The notes beneath the pieces were generated by a model. The model was not told the DNA's origin. It searched no databases and saw only the letters and a program-made list of their open reading frames with translations. Shown piece by piece: positions 45,546 through 54,975 of a DNA stretch of 64,000 bases (the stretch's first letter is position 1; each line of letters begins with the position of its first letter). The translations under genes were made by a program, and so were the position numbers. Location of the stretch: contig QORU01000026.1 in the NCBI GenBank assembly GCA_003574785.1, positions 6,499 through 70,498 on the forward strand, read 5' to 3'. The stretch is from Taklimakanibacter deserti (GTDB taxonomy: Bacteria; Pseudomonadota; Alphaproteobacteria; Rhizobiales; Aestuariivirgaceae).

Positions 45546-46694
45546 CTAGATCAGGATTGGCCCGAGCTCGAGCTTGGTCAGGACCTCGGGACCAGTCTCG
45601 GTCAGCAATACCGTATTGGACAGGAAGTCGTCACCCCTCCCGCTTCCCATCAACCATGACAATATGTGAAAGCTCATGCCGGTCCTGATCTCGAGGTCGG
45701 AATCATGCCTGAGCCCGGTCACCGTATTGCCCCCGGTCCAGGAGGGGGGCTGCCCGATGCCGACGCAATAGCCGCAATGATGCCGCCGGTAATGCGCGAG
45801 ACCGGCCTCATCGACGACCTTCTGCCAGGCGGCATAGACGGCCTTCGCGGTCGTGCCCGGCCTGATCGCCTCGACCACGGCATCGAAGGCCTGCCGCACG
45901 ATGCCGGCGATCCTCGCATCCTCCTCGCGAATGGCGCCGATATGGACGAGCCGGCCCAAGGGCGCATGATAGCGCGAGACACAGCCTGAAAGCTCGACGA
46001 AGACCGGCTCGCCTTTCCGGTATTGGCCGTCGCCCCAGGTCGCATGCTCTTCACCGAGCCGGCTGCCCGGGCGGATGAAAGGACCGAATCCCGGCGGATG
46101 GCCGCCGGCCTTGATCATCGCCGCGCTGCAGAGAGCGGCCACATCTCTCTCCCTGGCGCCATCGGCAATGGCCGCGACCGCCGCTTTCGCCGCCGCATCG
46201 CTGATTTTCGCGGCGCGGCGCATCAGCGCCTGCTCTGCGGCGCTCTTCACCAGCCGGAGCCCGTCGGCGAGACCGGTTATGTCGGACCATGTGGCCGTAA
46301 CTTGGCTTTGCAGCGACGACGCCAGGCCGAAGCTCAAGCCCGAGGTCCAATATTCGAGGCCGATCGATTTATCGGTGAGGTTCAGATCCTTCAGCACGCG
46401 GGCCGCGATGTCGGCGGCGGTCTCGCTGTCCGGATGGCCGCGGAACTCAGCCGATCTCACCTGCTTCTCGACCGAGACGCGCTCCATCGCGCGGGTGATG
46501 AGAATATTCGCACCCGCAAGCGGCACGATGAGGAGATGCGGCGCGAAATAGCCCCAATGATCGAGGCCGGTCAGATAGAAGACATTTTCGGGTGAAGCGA
46601 AGATCGCCGCGTCGAGCTTGCGCTTCGCCAGCTCCTGCCGCACCCGCGCCAGGCGCTGCCTTATCTCGCCATCGCTGAAGGGATTGTCATGCAT
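45546..46694 (-). CDS. M24-family hydrolase, second DoeA-like paralog
   Basis: 382 residues with an N-terminal creatinase domain (IFASPENVFYLTGLDHWGYF) and a pita-bread domain. The segment at the metal site reads VELSGCVSRYHAPLGRLVH, matching the E...RYHxPLxR pattern of ectoine-hydrolase-type proteins that lack the usual metal-binding Asp residues. It follows the DoeA-like gene by 7 bp. Two such genes in one operon suggest hydrolysis of two related cyclic amides, or a heteromer. Confidence 0.78.
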   Translation of the reverse strand: MHDNPFSDGEIRQRLARVRQELAKRKLDAAIFASPENVFYLTGLDHWGYFAPHLLIVPLAGANILITRAMERVSVEKQVRSAEFRGHPDSETAADIAARVLKDLNLTDKSIGLEYWTSGLSFGLASSLQSQVTATWSDITGLADGLRLVKSAAEQALMRRAAKISDAAAKAAVAAIADGARERDVAALCSAAMIKAGGHPPGFGPFIRPGSRLGEEHATWGDGQYRKGEPVFVELSGCVSRYHAPLGRLVHIGAIREEDARIAGIVRQAFDAVVEAIRPGTTAKAVYAAWQKVVDEAGLAHYRRHHCGYCVGIGQPPSWTGGNTVTGLRHDSDLEIRTGMSFHILSWLMGSGRGDDFLSNTVLLTETGPEVLTKLELGPILI

Positions 46695-46701
46695 GGGTGG
46701 C

Positions 46702-47877
46702 TCAATCGATGACGATCAGCTCGCGCGCCACATCGGTGAGGCGCTCGCCACCCTTGTCGGTGACGACGAAGGATTCCGAGATCGCGACACCGAAATCCGC
46801 GAGCCACACACCCGACTGGATATGGAAGCACATGCCGGCGTCGAGCACGGTCTCATCGCCGGGCCGGAGTGACGCGGTGCGCTCGCCCCAATCGGGCGGA
46901 TAGGCAAGGCCGACCGGATAGCCGACCCGGCTTTCCTTCTTGAGCCCATGCTTGCGCAGGACCGCTTGCCACGCGGCTTCGACCTCGGCAGCCGTGTTGC
47001 CGGGCCTGGCCTTGGCGAGGCCGGCATCGACGCCCTCGACCACCGCCTTGGCGACGTCGCCGATCTCCTTGGGCGCCTTGCCCAGATGCATGGTGCGCGT
47101 CAAAGGCGCATGATAGCGCCGCCGGACGCCGGCGATCTCGAGCATCACCAGGCCCGAATTCGGCAAAGGCTCGTCGGTCCAGGTGAGATGCGGCGTGCTC
47201 GTGCCTTCGCCGACCGGCATCAACGGGCAGATCGCGGCATAGTCGCCGCCAATGCCGCCGACGCCCATCGTCTGGGCATGATAGATCTCGGCGATCACCT
47301 GATATTGCGGCACGCCGGGCTTCATCTTCGCAATGGCGCTGTTCATCGCATGGGTGCAGATGCGCCCCGCCTCGCGCATGAAGGTGAGCTCGGCTTCCGA
47401 CTTGACGAGCCTTGCCCAATTGACGAGGTCGCCATTGTTGCTGAAGCGCGCTTCGGGCAATCCCTTGGTCAAATGCGCATGGCAGCGCGCGGTATAATAA
47501 TGAGCGTCCATCTCGACGCCGATCCGCGCTTTGCCCCAGCCGCGCGCGCGGATGAGCTCGGCCAACTCGTCATAGGGATGGCCCACGGGATGCTGGATGA
47601 GCTTCTCCGAGAAAGGCACGATATTCCGCGCCGGCAGATAGGTGGTGAAATGGGCGCTCTTGGCATCCTGGGCGCGGCCGAACCAGATCGGCGTCTCCTC
47701 CTCCTGATGCACCAGAACGCATTGCGGCACATAGAAGGACCAGCCGTCATAGCCGGTAAGCCAGCCCATATTGGCCGGATCCTGGCAGATGATCAGGTCG
47801 AAGCCCGCTTTGTCCATGCGGGTTTTGACTTGCGAAAGTCGTTGCGCATATTCCGCGCGGGAGAATGGCGTGCTCAC
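46702..47877 (-). CDS. doeA: Ectoine hydrolase DoeA-like M24 protein
   Basis: 391 residues, the usual DoeA/EutD length. MGWLTGYDGWSFYVPQCVLV and the site region LEIAGVRRRYHAPLTRTMHL are characteristic of ectoine hydrolase, which opens ectoine to N-acetyl-diaminobutyrate without canonical M24 metal ligands. It lies in an operon with eutB and eutC, divergent from ehuBCDA. A DoeB-type deacetylase is not in the window. Confidence 0.8.
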   Translation of the reverse strand: MSTPFSRAEYAQRLSQVKTRMDKAGFDLIICQDPANMGWLTGYDGWSFYVPQCVLVHQEEETPIWFGRAQDAKSAHFTTYLPARNIVPFSEKLIQHPVGHPYDELAELIRARGWGKARIGVEMDAHYYTARCHAHLTKGLPEARFSNNGDLVNWARLVKSEAELTFMREAGRICTHAMNSAIAKMKPGVPQYQVIAEIYHAQTMGVGGIGGDYAAICPLMPVGEGTSTPHLTWTDEPLPNSGLVMLEIAGVRRRYHAPLTRTMHLGKAPKEIGDVAKAVVEGVDAGLAKARPGNTAAEVEAAWQAVLRKHGLKKESRVGYPVGLAYPPDWGERTASLRPGDETVLDAGMCFHIQSGVWLADFGVAISESFVVTDKGGERLTDVARELIVID

Positions 47878-47887
47878 ATGGGCCTCT

Positions 47888-48877
47888 TCAGCTTTTGATC
47901 ATGGTGCCGATGCCGGCCTTTTGGGCTGAGGCATAGGCGTGGGATGCGATGGCGGTGTCCTGCGCGCCGGTGCCGGTGAGATCGCAGATCGTGATGGCGC
48001 TTTCCAAAGCCCGGCCGGGATGAAGGCCTGCGACGATCTGGCCGAGCTCGGGCGGGGTGTTGCCGTTCATGAGGCCCAAGGCGCGCGCGGCGCGCAATTC
48101 GCCAAGGGCTGCCGCCTGCGCGACGCGGTCGCAAGAATAGAGATCGGCAAGTGCCACGGCGCGCGGGTCGATCTCGTTCTTGCCGGCCTGATCGGAGCCC
48201 ATGGCGGTGATGTGCAGGCCTTTATGCAGCCATTCGGCGCGCAGGATCGGCTTCTTCGCCGAGGTCGTGGTCACCACGAGCTGCGCCTCGCCGACGGCTT
48301 GCGCCGCATCCGTCACCGCTTCCGCCTTGACCTTGAGCGCCTTGGCGATGTCCTTGGCGCAAGCCTCGGCCTTGGCCTTGTCGCGGCCCCAGACCAGCAC
48401 CTTGTTGAACGGCCGCACCAGATGCGCGGCGATGATCTGCAGGCGGGCCTGCATGCCGGCGCCGAGCACCGCCGCGGTCTCGACCTTCTTCGGCGCCAGA
48501 TATTTGGCGGCGACGGCGCCCGCCGCCGCGGTGCGGATGTCGGTCAGATAGCCATTGTCGAGGAGGAGCGCCGTGACCAACCCGGTCTTGGCCGAGAACA
48601 GGATCATCAGGCCGTTGAGGCTCGGCAGCCCGATCTTCGGATTGTCGAAGAAGCCCGGGCTTACCTTGATGGCGAAATTGTCGAAGCCCGGAAGATAGGC
48701 GGTCTTCACATCGACCTCGCCATGGGCGTCTTTGATCTCCATCGACAGGATCGGCGGCATGATCACCTTGCCAGAGGCGAGGAGCCGGAAGGCCTCCTCG
48801 ACGACGGCGAGGACGCGCACATCGAGCGTCACGGCCTGGCGCAGGTCTTTCTCGGTCAGGATCGCGATATCGGCCAT
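47888..48877 (-). CDS. eutC: Ornithine cyclodeaminase/mu-crystallin family protein EutC
   Basis: 329 residues. OCD-family features: DVKTAYLPGFDNFAIKVSPG, GLVTALLLDNGYLTDIRTAA and the Rossmann motif TAAVLGAGMQARLQIIAAHL, then VVTTTSAKKPIL. The neighbours eutB, doeA and ehu genes support EutC of ectoine utilisation. It starts 2 bp after the eutB stop. The reaction in the ectoine route is not settled; it may feed a cyclic imine or enamine step. Confidence 0.85.
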   Translation of the reverse strand: MADIAILTEKDLRQAVTLDVRVLAVVEEAFRLLASGKVIMPPILSMEIKDAHGEVDVKTAYLPGFDNFAIKVSPGFFDNPKIGLPSLNGLMILFSAKTGLVTALLLDNGYLTDIRTAAAGAVAAKYLAPKKVETAAVLGAGMQARLQIIAAHLVRPFNKVLVWGRDKAKAEACAKDIAKALKVKAEAVTDAAQAVGEAQLVVTTTSAKKPILRAEWLHKGLHITAMGSDQAGKNEIDPRAVALADLYSCDRVAQAAALGELRAARALGLMNGNTPPELGQIVAGLHPGRALESAITICDLTGTGAQDTAIASHAYASAQKAGIGTMIKS

Positions 48878-48879
48878 GT

Positions 48880-49875
48880 CTATCCTCTCACCAGGCGATC
48901 GCCGAGCATGACCGCATCGCCCCGGACGACGCCCAGGAACTGATCCATGTCGACATTCTGGCCGGAGACGATCATGGCGGTCGGCCCGTCGAGCTTGATC
49001 TTGCCGGCAAGCAGTGCGGCGATGCCGACGGCGCCGGCACCTTCGGCGACGAGGCGCTCCTTGAAGAAGAGGGCGCGCATGCCGCGATAGATCTCCTCTT
49101 CGCTCACCAGCACTGTTTCATCGACATGCTTGCGGCAGAGGTCGAAGGTCCATTGATTGGCGAGATTGATACCGCCGCCAAGCGAATCGGCGAGCGAGGG
49201 GACTTCGGTCACGGCAATCGGATGTCCGGCCTTGAGGCTCTCATGCATGGCTGCCCCCTCTTCCATGCTGACGCCGGTGATCCGGATCGAAGGCTTCAAG
49301 GCTTTCGCCGCGAAGGCGATGCCGCCGATGAGGCCGCCGCCCGACAGCGGCACGACGATCCGGGTGAGGTCGGGCCGTTCGCTCAAGAGCTCGAGCGCGA
49401 TCGTCGCCTGTCCTAAGATCACGTCGCGATGATCGAAGGGCGAGATATCGGTCAAGCCTTTCTCGCCGACGAGGCGATCGGCATCCGTTTGCGCGTCGTC
49501 CTGGCTGGAGCCGCAGCGCCGGACCGTGGCGCCAAGGGCAGCGATCGCATCAACCTTGATCTGCGGCACCAGATTCGAGAGGCAGATGGTGGCGGGAATC
49601 CCGAGACGGCTCGCGGCATAAGCGACCGCGCGCCCATGATTGCCGGTCGAGCAGGCGACGACGCCGCGGCGCTTGGCCTGATCGTCGAGGCGTAAGAGCG
49701 CATGCGCAGCGCCCCTGATCTTGAAGGCGCCAATGGGCTGAAGGGTCTCGAGCTTGAGCAGCAGCGGCTGGCGGGCATCGGCGCCGATGCCGCGGGCCTC
49801 GATTAGCGGGGTCCTTCGAGCGAGCCCGGCAATGAGGCGGTGAGCCTCCATGACCTCGGCAAGAGCAAACCCCAT
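48880..49875 (-). CDS. eutB: Threonine dehydratase-like PLP enzyme EutB
   Basis: ATG 49875 with TTGAGGATCC upstream gives 331 residues. The PLP Lys is in PIGAFKIRGAAHALL (about residue 56), then ACSTGNHGRAVAYAASRLGI and VPLSGGGLIGGIAFAAKALK, the phosphate-binding Gly loop. Fold type II as in serine/threonine dehydratases; the ectoine cluster member EutB has this form. It is first in the minus operon, 194 bp from the divergent ehuB gene. Confidence 0.85.
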   Translation of the reverse strand: MGFALAEVMEAHRLIAGLARRTPLIEARGIGADARQPLLLKLETLQPIGAFKIRGAAHALLRLDDQAKRRGVVACSTGNHGRAVAYAASRLGIPATICLSNLVPQIKVDAIAALGATVRRCGSSQDDAQTDADRLVGEKGLTDISPFDHRDVILGQATIALELLSERPDLTRIVVPLSGGGLIGGIAFAAKALKPSIRITGVSMEEGAAMHESLKAGHPIAVTEVPSLADSLGGGINLANQWTFDLCRKHVDETVLVSEEEIYRGMRALFFKERLVAEGAGAVGIAALLAGKIKLDGPTAMIVSGQNVDMDQFLGVVRGDAVMLGDRLVRG

Positions 49876-49979
49876 CGGATCCTCAAATGTGCACAACAAC
49901 GAGACGAGCGGCTATGCCGCACGCCAAAACTGCTTATTTTCAGATAAAATACATCTTCCCTTGCAGCATGTCCAGATAA

Positions 49980-49991
49980 GTTGTATACAAC
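49980..49991. promoter_or_regulatory. GntR-type operator palindrome GTTGTATACAAC
   Basis: A perfect 12-bp palindrome in the gap between eutB and ehuB. It fits the FadR/VanR-type GntR operator form (TnGTnnnACnA with TTGTATACAA core). The GntR gene at 53203-53892 closes the ehu operon and is the probable ligand-responsive binder. Confidence 0.65.
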
Positions 49992-50069
49992 AAAGCGTAC
50001 CTGGCAGGAAGCCTCAGGCTCATCCGTTGAAGACCGGGACCCTATTCGCGATGTTTCAGGGAGAAACGC

Positions 50070-50942
50070 ATGTCCAGAACGATCATCACGCGCCGTCATT
50101 TGCTGAAGGGGACCGCCGGCCTCGCGCTGGCGGCATCGACCTTCGCCTTTGCCTCTTCGGCCTTTGCCGAAACCACGCTCGAGCGCGCCAAGGCGCAGGG
50201 CTTCATCCGCATCGGTTTCGCCAATGAGGCGCCCTTCGGCTACGCGACGCCCGACGGCAAGCTCACCGGCGAGGCGCCGGAAGTGGCCAAGGCCGTGCTC
50301 GCCAAGATGGGCATCGCGCAAGTCGACGGCGTCCTCACCGAATTCGGCTCGCTGATCCCCGGCCTCAAGGCGGGCCGCTTCGACATCATCGCCGCCGGCA
50401 TGTTCATCAATCCCAAGCGCTGCAAGGAGATCGCCTTCTCCGAACCCTCTTACGGCATCGGCCAGGCCATGCTGGTGAAGACGGGCAATCCCAAGGGCAT
50501 CAAGGACTATACGAGCTTCAAGGACAACAGCGCGCTGAAGCTCGCCGTCATGGCGGGCGCCGTCGAGGTCGGCTATGCCAAGGATGCGGGCGTGCCGCAG
50601 GACCAGCTCGTGATCCTTCCCGATCAATCGAGCCTCATTGCCGCCGTGCAGTCCGATCGCGCCGATGGCGCCGCCTTGACCGCGCTCTCCATCGCCGACA
50701 TGGCCAAGAAGGGCGAAGGGGTCGAATCGACGACGCCCTTCGGCGAAGTCGCCGGCAAATCCGTCAAGGGCCATGGCGGCTTCGGCTTCCGCAAGGAAGA
50801 CACCGATCTCTATGAAGCCTTCAACAAGGAGCTCACGGCCTTCCTCGGAACGCCGGAGCATCTGGCGCTGGTGACGCCCCTTGGTTTCGGCAAGGACTAC
50901 CTGCCGAACAAGACCATGGAGCAACTGTGCAAGGGTGAATAG
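50070..50942 (+). CDS. ehuB: Ectoine/hydroxyectoine ABC transporter substrate-binding protein
   Basis: 290 residues with a Tat-like twin-arginine start (SRTIITRRHLLKGTAGLALA), cleavage near AFAE. The mature protein is a family-3 binding protein: IRIGFANEAPFGYATPDGKL, TGEAPEVAKAVLAKMGIAQV, IIAAGMFINPKRCKEIAFSE. These segments match the EhuB type, with the FANEAPFGY ligand loop. It is divergent from eutB and followed by ehuC after a 103-bp hairpin-rich gap. Confidence 0.87.
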   Translation: MSRTIITRRHLLKGTAGLALAASTFAFASSAFAETTLERAKAQGFIRIGFANEAPFGYATPDGKLTGEAPEVAKAVLAKMGIAQVDGVLTEFGSLIPGLKAGRFDIIAAGMFINPKRCKEIAFSEPSYGIGQAMLVKTGNPKGIKDYTSFKDNSALKLAVMAGAVEVGYAKDAGVPQDQLVILPDQSSLIAAVQSDRADGAALTALSIADMAKKGEGVESTTPFGEVAGKSVKGHGGFGFRKEDTDLYEAFNKELTAFLGTPEHLALVTPLGFGKDYLPNKTMEQLCKGE

Positions 50943-50946
50943 TCTC

Positions 50947-51014
50947 GACCGCAAAGACCGGGGCTTCGCGGTCTGAGCTTGAAGGCGTGGCGGCACGGCG
51001 TGCTGCTCGCCTTC
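50947..51014 (+). terminator. Two hairpins between ehuB and ehuC
   Basis: GACCGC (50947-50952) pairs with GCGGTC (50968-50973) and GAAGGCG (50981-50987) pairs with CGCCTTC (51008-51014). They probably adjust binding-protein versus permease expression. Confidence 0.5.
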
Positions 51015-51045
51015 TCGAGACACCTCATCGGGAAAGGGCAAGCGC

Positions 51046-51774
51046 ATGGGCATTCGCACGCTCATCGTCATGCTGGTGGCGTCGATCGTGATCATCGCCA
51101 TCCTCGCGACCCAGGAAACCTATCGCATCTTTCTGCCGGGTCTGCTCGAGGGCGCCGTCCTCACCGCCAAGATCACGGTGCTCGGCGCCCTTCTCGCCGT
51201 CGTGATGGGCGTGCTGGCGGCGCTCGGCAAGCTCTACGGACCGGCGCCGGTCCGCTGGCTCGCCAATATCTATATCGAGATCTTCCGCGGCACCTCCGCT
51301 CTGGTGCAGCTCTTCTGGCTGTTCTTCGTCCTCCCGCAATTCGGCATCAATCTCGAGGCCTTCACCGTCGCCGTCCTGGCGCTCGGCTTGAACATCGGGG
51401 CCTATGGCGCCGAATGCGCCCGCGGCGCCATCACCTCCGTGGCGCGCGGCCAATGGGAAGCGGCGACCGCTCTCAACATGACGCGCTTCCAGATGCTGCG
51501 CCGGATCATCCTCCCGCAGGCCTTCATCGCCATGATCCCGCCCTGGGGCAATCTCTTCATCGAGCTCCTCAAATCGACGGCGCTCGTATCGCTCATCACT
51601 TTGTCCGATCTCGCCTTCAAGGCGCAGCAGATGAACCAGACGACGATGAAGACCATCCCGATCTTCACCCTCGTGCTCCTCATCTATCTCGCCATGTCGC
51701 TCGTCATCACCATCGCCATGCGCTATCTCGAGCAGCGCGCTTCACGTGGCCTGGCGCGCGGGAGGACCGTCTGA
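51046..51774 (+). CDS. ehuC: Ectoine-type ABC transporter permease EhuC
   Basis: 242 residues, His/Glu/Gln-type amino-acid permease fold with several hydrophobic segments (LIVMLVASIVIIAILATQET, ITVLGALLAVVMGVLAALGK) and IEIFRGTSALVQLFWLFFVL. The EAA loop is ALNMTRFQMLRRIILPQAFI. Its TGA shares one base with the ehuD ATG. Inner-membrane partner of EhuD. Confidence 0.87.
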   Translation: MGIRTLIVMLVASIVIIAILATQETYRIFLPGLLEGAVLTAKITVLGALLAVVMGVLAALGKLYGPAPVRWLANIYIEIFRGTSALVQLFWLFFVLPQFGINLEAFTVAVLALGLNIGAYGAECARGAITSVARGQWEAATALNMTRFQMLRRIILPQAFIAMIPPWGNLFIELLKSTALVSLITLSDLAFKAQQMNQTTMKTIPIFTLVLLIYLAMSLVITIAMRYLEQRASRGLARGRTV

Positions 51775-52430
51775 TGTGGGATTGGGCCTTTGCTTTCGAG
51801 ATCCTTCCCATTCTCGCCCGCGCCGCGGTCATCTCAATCGAGGCGACGCTCGTGGGCTTCGTGCTCGCTGCCGGCCTCGGCCTCGTTCTCGCTCTCGCCC
51901 GCATCGCCTTTCCCTGGACCGCCTGGCCGATCTCGGTGCTGGTGGAACTGATCCGCTCGACGCCCCTCCTCATCCAGATCTTCTTTCTGTTCTTTGTCTT
52001 TCCGTCTTTCGGCATCACGCTCGATGCCTTCACCGCGGGCGTCCTGGCGCTCGGCATCCACTATGCCGCCTATTGCTCCGAGGTCTATCGCGCCGGCTTC
52101 GACAATATCCATCGCGGCCAGTGGGAGGCCTCGATCGCCCTCAATCTCAGCGCCTGGACGACCTTCCGCGACATCATCATCCCGCAGGCGATCCCGCCCA
52201 TCGTGCCGGCGCTCGGCAACTATCTCGTCGCCTTGTTCAAGGAGACGCCGCTGCTCTCGGCCATCGCCGTGCTCGAGCTGATGCAGACCGCCAAGATCAT
52301 CGGCTCCGAGACCTTCCGCTACACCGAGCCCATCACGCTTGTCGGCCTGTTCTTCCTGGCGATGAGCCTTGTTTCCGCCAGCCTCATCCGTGCCGCCGAA
52401 CGCTATCTCAACCGGAGACCCGCGCGATGA
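51774..52430 (+). CDS. ehuD: Ectoine-type ABC transporter permease EhuD
   Basis: 218 residues from the ATG at 51774, the normal EhuD length. Hydrophobic segments begin FAFEILPILARAAVISIEAT; LIRSTPLLIQIFFLFFVFPS is the usual permease stretch; the EAA loop is ALNLSAWTTFRDIIIPQAIP. It overlaps ehuA by 4 bp (ATGA). Confidence 0.87.
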   Translation: MWDWAFAFEILPILARAAVISIEATLVGFVLAAGLGLVLALARIAFPWTAWPISVLVELIRSTPLLIQIFFLFFVFPSFGITLDAFTAGVLALGIHYAAYCSEVYRAGFDNIHRGQWEASIALNLSAWTTFRDIIIPQAIPPIVPALGNYLVALFKETPLLSAIAVLELMQTAKIIGSETFRYTEPITLVGLFFLAMSLVSASLIRAAERYLNRRPAR

Positions 52431-53206
52431 ACGACAAACCCATGGTGCGCTTCGACAAGGTCTCGAAACGCTATGGTCCGTTGACCGTGCTCGACTCGCT
52501 CGAGCTCGACGTGATGAAGGGCGAGAAGGTCGCCATCATCGGGCCGTCGGGCTCGGGCAAGACCACGGTGCTGCGCATGCTGATGACCCTCGAGGCCATC
52601 GATGACGGGGTCATCTGGGTCGAGGGCTCGCCGCTCACTCATATGGAGCGGAACGGCCAGCTGGTGCGCGCCGACCAGGCGCATATCCGCAAGATCCGCG
52701 CCAAGATCGGCATGGTGTTCCAGTCCTTCAATCTCTTCCCGCATATGACCGCGATGAAGAACTGCATCGAGGCGCCGGTCACGGTGCTCGGCATGAAGAA
52801 GGCCGAGGCCGAGGCGCGCGCCGCCGAACTCCTCGACATGGTGGGCCTGTCGCAGAAGAAGGAGCATTACCCCTCGCAGCTCTCGGGCGGCCAGCAGCAG
52901 CGCGTCGCCATTGCGCGCGCTCTTGCCATGCGCCCCAAAATCATGCTGTTTGACGAGGTGACCTCCGCTTTGGACCCGGAGCTCGTAGGCGAAGTGCTTC
53001 AGGTGATCAGGAAATTGGGCAGCGAGCACGATCTCACCATGCTGATGGTCACCCATCAGATGGGCTTTGCCAAGGAATTTGCCGACCGCATCTGCTTCTT
53101 CTATCAAGGCAAGATCTGCGAGCAGGGCCACCCGAAGGAATTCTTCGGCAATCCGAAGAACGAGCGGACCAAGCAGTTCCTGCACGCGGTGCTGGAGGCC
53201 GGATGA
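52427..53206 (+). CDS. ehuA: Ectoine-type ABC transporter ATP-binding protein EhuA
   Basis: 259 residues. Walker [20 protein letters not shown]-loop [16 protein letters not shown], signature [17 protein letters not shown], Walker [20 protein letters not shown]-loop [16 protein letters not shown]. Its stop overlaps the GntR start by 4 bp. It powers EhuCD in the inner membrane. Confidence 0.9.
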   Translation: MNDKPMVRFDKVSKRYGPLTVLDSLELDVMKGEKVAIIGPSGSGKTTVLRMLMTLEAIDDGVIWVEGSPLTHMERNGQLVRADQAHIRKIRAKIGMVFQSFNLFPHMTAMKNCIEAPVTVLGMKKAEAEARAAELLDMVGLSQKKEHYPSQLSGGQQQRVAIARALAMRPKIMLFDEVTSALDPELVGEVLQVIRKLGSEHDLTMLMVTHQMGFAKEFADRICFFYQGKICEQGHPKEFFGNPKNERTKQFLHAVLEAG

Positions 53207-53892
53207 GCTTTGCCGCCGACAATGACGACAAGCCGCTGACCCTGGCGCGCGAGCGTTTCGAGCGCATCTACAATACCATTCGCGACCGCATCTGCCTCAT
53301 CGAATATGAGCCGGGGCGCAGGCTTGCCGAGGAGGATCTGGCGCGCGAATTCGGCGTGTCGCGCACGCCGGTGCGGCGCGTCCTCGCCCGTCTCGAAAGC
53401 GAAGGACTGCTCGAAAGCCGGCACGGTGTTGGCACTTTCGTGATCGACGTCGATCTCGAGGCGCTCTTGCCGGTCTATCGCCTGCGCATGGAGCTGGCGG
53501 GCCTCATGGGCAAGCTCGATCCCTTGCCGCGTTCGCCGGAGGACCTCTCGCGGGTACGCGCTTTGCTCGGGCGCTGCGATGCGCTCATCAAATCGCCCGA
53601 GCCCAAGGCCTATGCCCGCCTCAATATGGACTTCTTCCATGAGCTCGCGGCGATGATCGGCAACCGGCCTTTGCGCGAGATATCTGAAAGGCTCTATTTC
53701 CTCACCAACCGCGCCTGGCTGAGGTCAGCGCCGAATCTCGATCTCGCGGACGAGATCGCCGTCTTCCGCCGCGAGGTGGCCGATATCCTCGCCGCCATGG
53801 AGCTCGGCGACTGGGAAAGCGTCGGCTTCATCCGGCGCAGCCACATCTCCATGTGGGTCCGCCGCATGCAGGAACATCAGAAGCGGGAGTAG
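53203..53892 (+). CDS. GntR-family regulator (FadR/FCD subfamily)
   Basis: 229 residues. The N-terminal winged helix has GRRLAEEDLAREFGVSRTPV and RRVLARLESEGLLESRHGVG; the C-terminal FCD helical domain carries the effector site (RLNMDFFHELAAMIGNRPLR, then SHISMWVRRM). It is translationally coupled to ehuA. Ectoine clusters often use a MocR-type GntR (EnuR, with an aminotransferase domain); this one is the shorter FCD type. It probably binds GTTGTATACAAC at 49980-49991. Confidence 0.87.
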   Translation: MSFAADNDDKPLTLARERFERIYNTIRDRICLIEYEPGRRLAEEDLAREFGVSRTPVRRVLARLESEGLLESRHGVGTFVIDVDLEALLPVYRLRMELAGLMGKLDPLPRSPEDLSRVRALLGRCDALIKSPEPKAYARLNMDFFHELAAMIGNRPLREISERLYFLTNRAWLRSAPNLDLADEIAVFRREVADILAAMELGDWESVGFIRRSHISMWVRRMQEHQKRE

Positions 53893-53963
53893 CCCGACGA
53901 AGCCGAGCCACGATTCCATCCGGACCGGAATACCTGTAAAATCTTTCGGCAGGCGAGGTTCGC

Positions 53964-54941
53964 ATGATACAAATTCTGGTCGAGAAAGTGCCGCTTGGCC
54001 GGTCCGGTGTCTCCGTCACCAGGCTCTGCTTTGGTCTGGCGCCGCTTGGCAGCATGCCCGACACCTATGGCTATGACGTCGCGGCGAAACAGGCGCGCGA
54101 GACGGTGCGCGCCATTTTCGACAGCTCGGTCAATTGCCTCGACACGTCACGCAATTACGGCTTCGGCCGAAGCGAAGAGCGCGTCGGCGATGTGATCCGC
54201 GAGCGGGGCGGCCTTCCACCGGGCTTCGTCATCTCCAGCAAGCTTGACCGCGACATGGAGACGGGCCACTTCGATGGCGCGCGCGCCCGCCGCTCCCTGG
54301 AGGAAAGTCTCAAAGCACTGAATGTCGATCATATTCAGCTCCTCCATGTGCACGATCCCGAACACGCCCATTCGCTTTCCGACGTGACCGCTCTAAATGG
54401 AGCGCTGGCCGAGCTCTTTCGCATGAAAGAGGAAGGTCTGGCCGAAGCCGTCGGCCTTGCGGCCGGGCGCGTCGATATCATGATGCCTCTTGTGCGCGAC
54501 TGGGACTTCGACGCGCTCATCACGCATAACCGTTTCACTCTCGCCAACCGCAATGCTGAAGAGTTGATCGACTATGCCCAGGAGAGGGGAATCGCCGTTC
54601 TCAATGCCGCGCCCTATTCGGGCGGCATCCTCGCCAAGGGCTCGGCATCGCATAGGCGCTATGTCTATCAGGAGGCCTCGTCCCTCATGCTCGAGCCGAT
54701 TGCCAGGATCGAGCAGGTCTGTGCTAGGCATGGGATTCCGCCCGGCGCCGCGGCCTTGCAGTTCTCAATGCGAGATCAGCGCATCGCCTCGACGATCTGC
54801 GGCATCAGCCGGCCGGAACGCATAAGCCAGACGCTGGACTGGATGCTATACCCTATCCCTCAGCAGGCCTGGGACGAGTTGATGGCGCTCCCCTACGCGA
54901 CCGACGATCCGGAGGCCAAACGAGCCTATCGGCCGGGATGA
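53964..54941 (+). CDS. Aldo/keto reductase
   Basis: 325-residue NADP-type TIM-barrel enzyme. Catalytic Asp/Tyr/Lys/His are readable: NCLDTSRNYGFGRSEERVGD (Asp, Tyr), VISSKLDRDM (Lys) and IQLLHVHDPEHA (His). Residues near GLAAGRVDIMMPLVRDWDFD and NAAPYSGGILAKGS resemble the L-fucose/D-threo-aldose 1-dehydrogenase branch. It stands alone, 71 bp after the GntR gene; sugar oxidation or reduction is the best guess. Confidence 0.85.
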   Translation: MIQILVEKVPLGRSGVSVTRLCFGLAPLGSMPDTYGYDVAAKQARETVRAIFDSSVNCLDTSRNYGFGRSEERVGDVIRERGGLPPGFVISSKLDRDMETGHFDGARARRSLEESLKALNVDHIQLLHVHDPEHAHSLSDVTALNGALAELFRMKEEGLAEAVGLAAGRVDIMMPLVRDWDFDALITHNRFTLANRNAEELIDYAQERGIAVLNAAPYSGGILAKGSASHRRYVYQEASSLMLEPIARIEQVCARHGIPPGAAALQFSMRDQRIASTICGISRPERISQTLDWMLYPIPQQAWDELMALPYATDDPEAKRAYRPG

Positions 54942-54975
54942 ACCATTTTTCCTGTTCGTGGTCAAATGGCATCCG

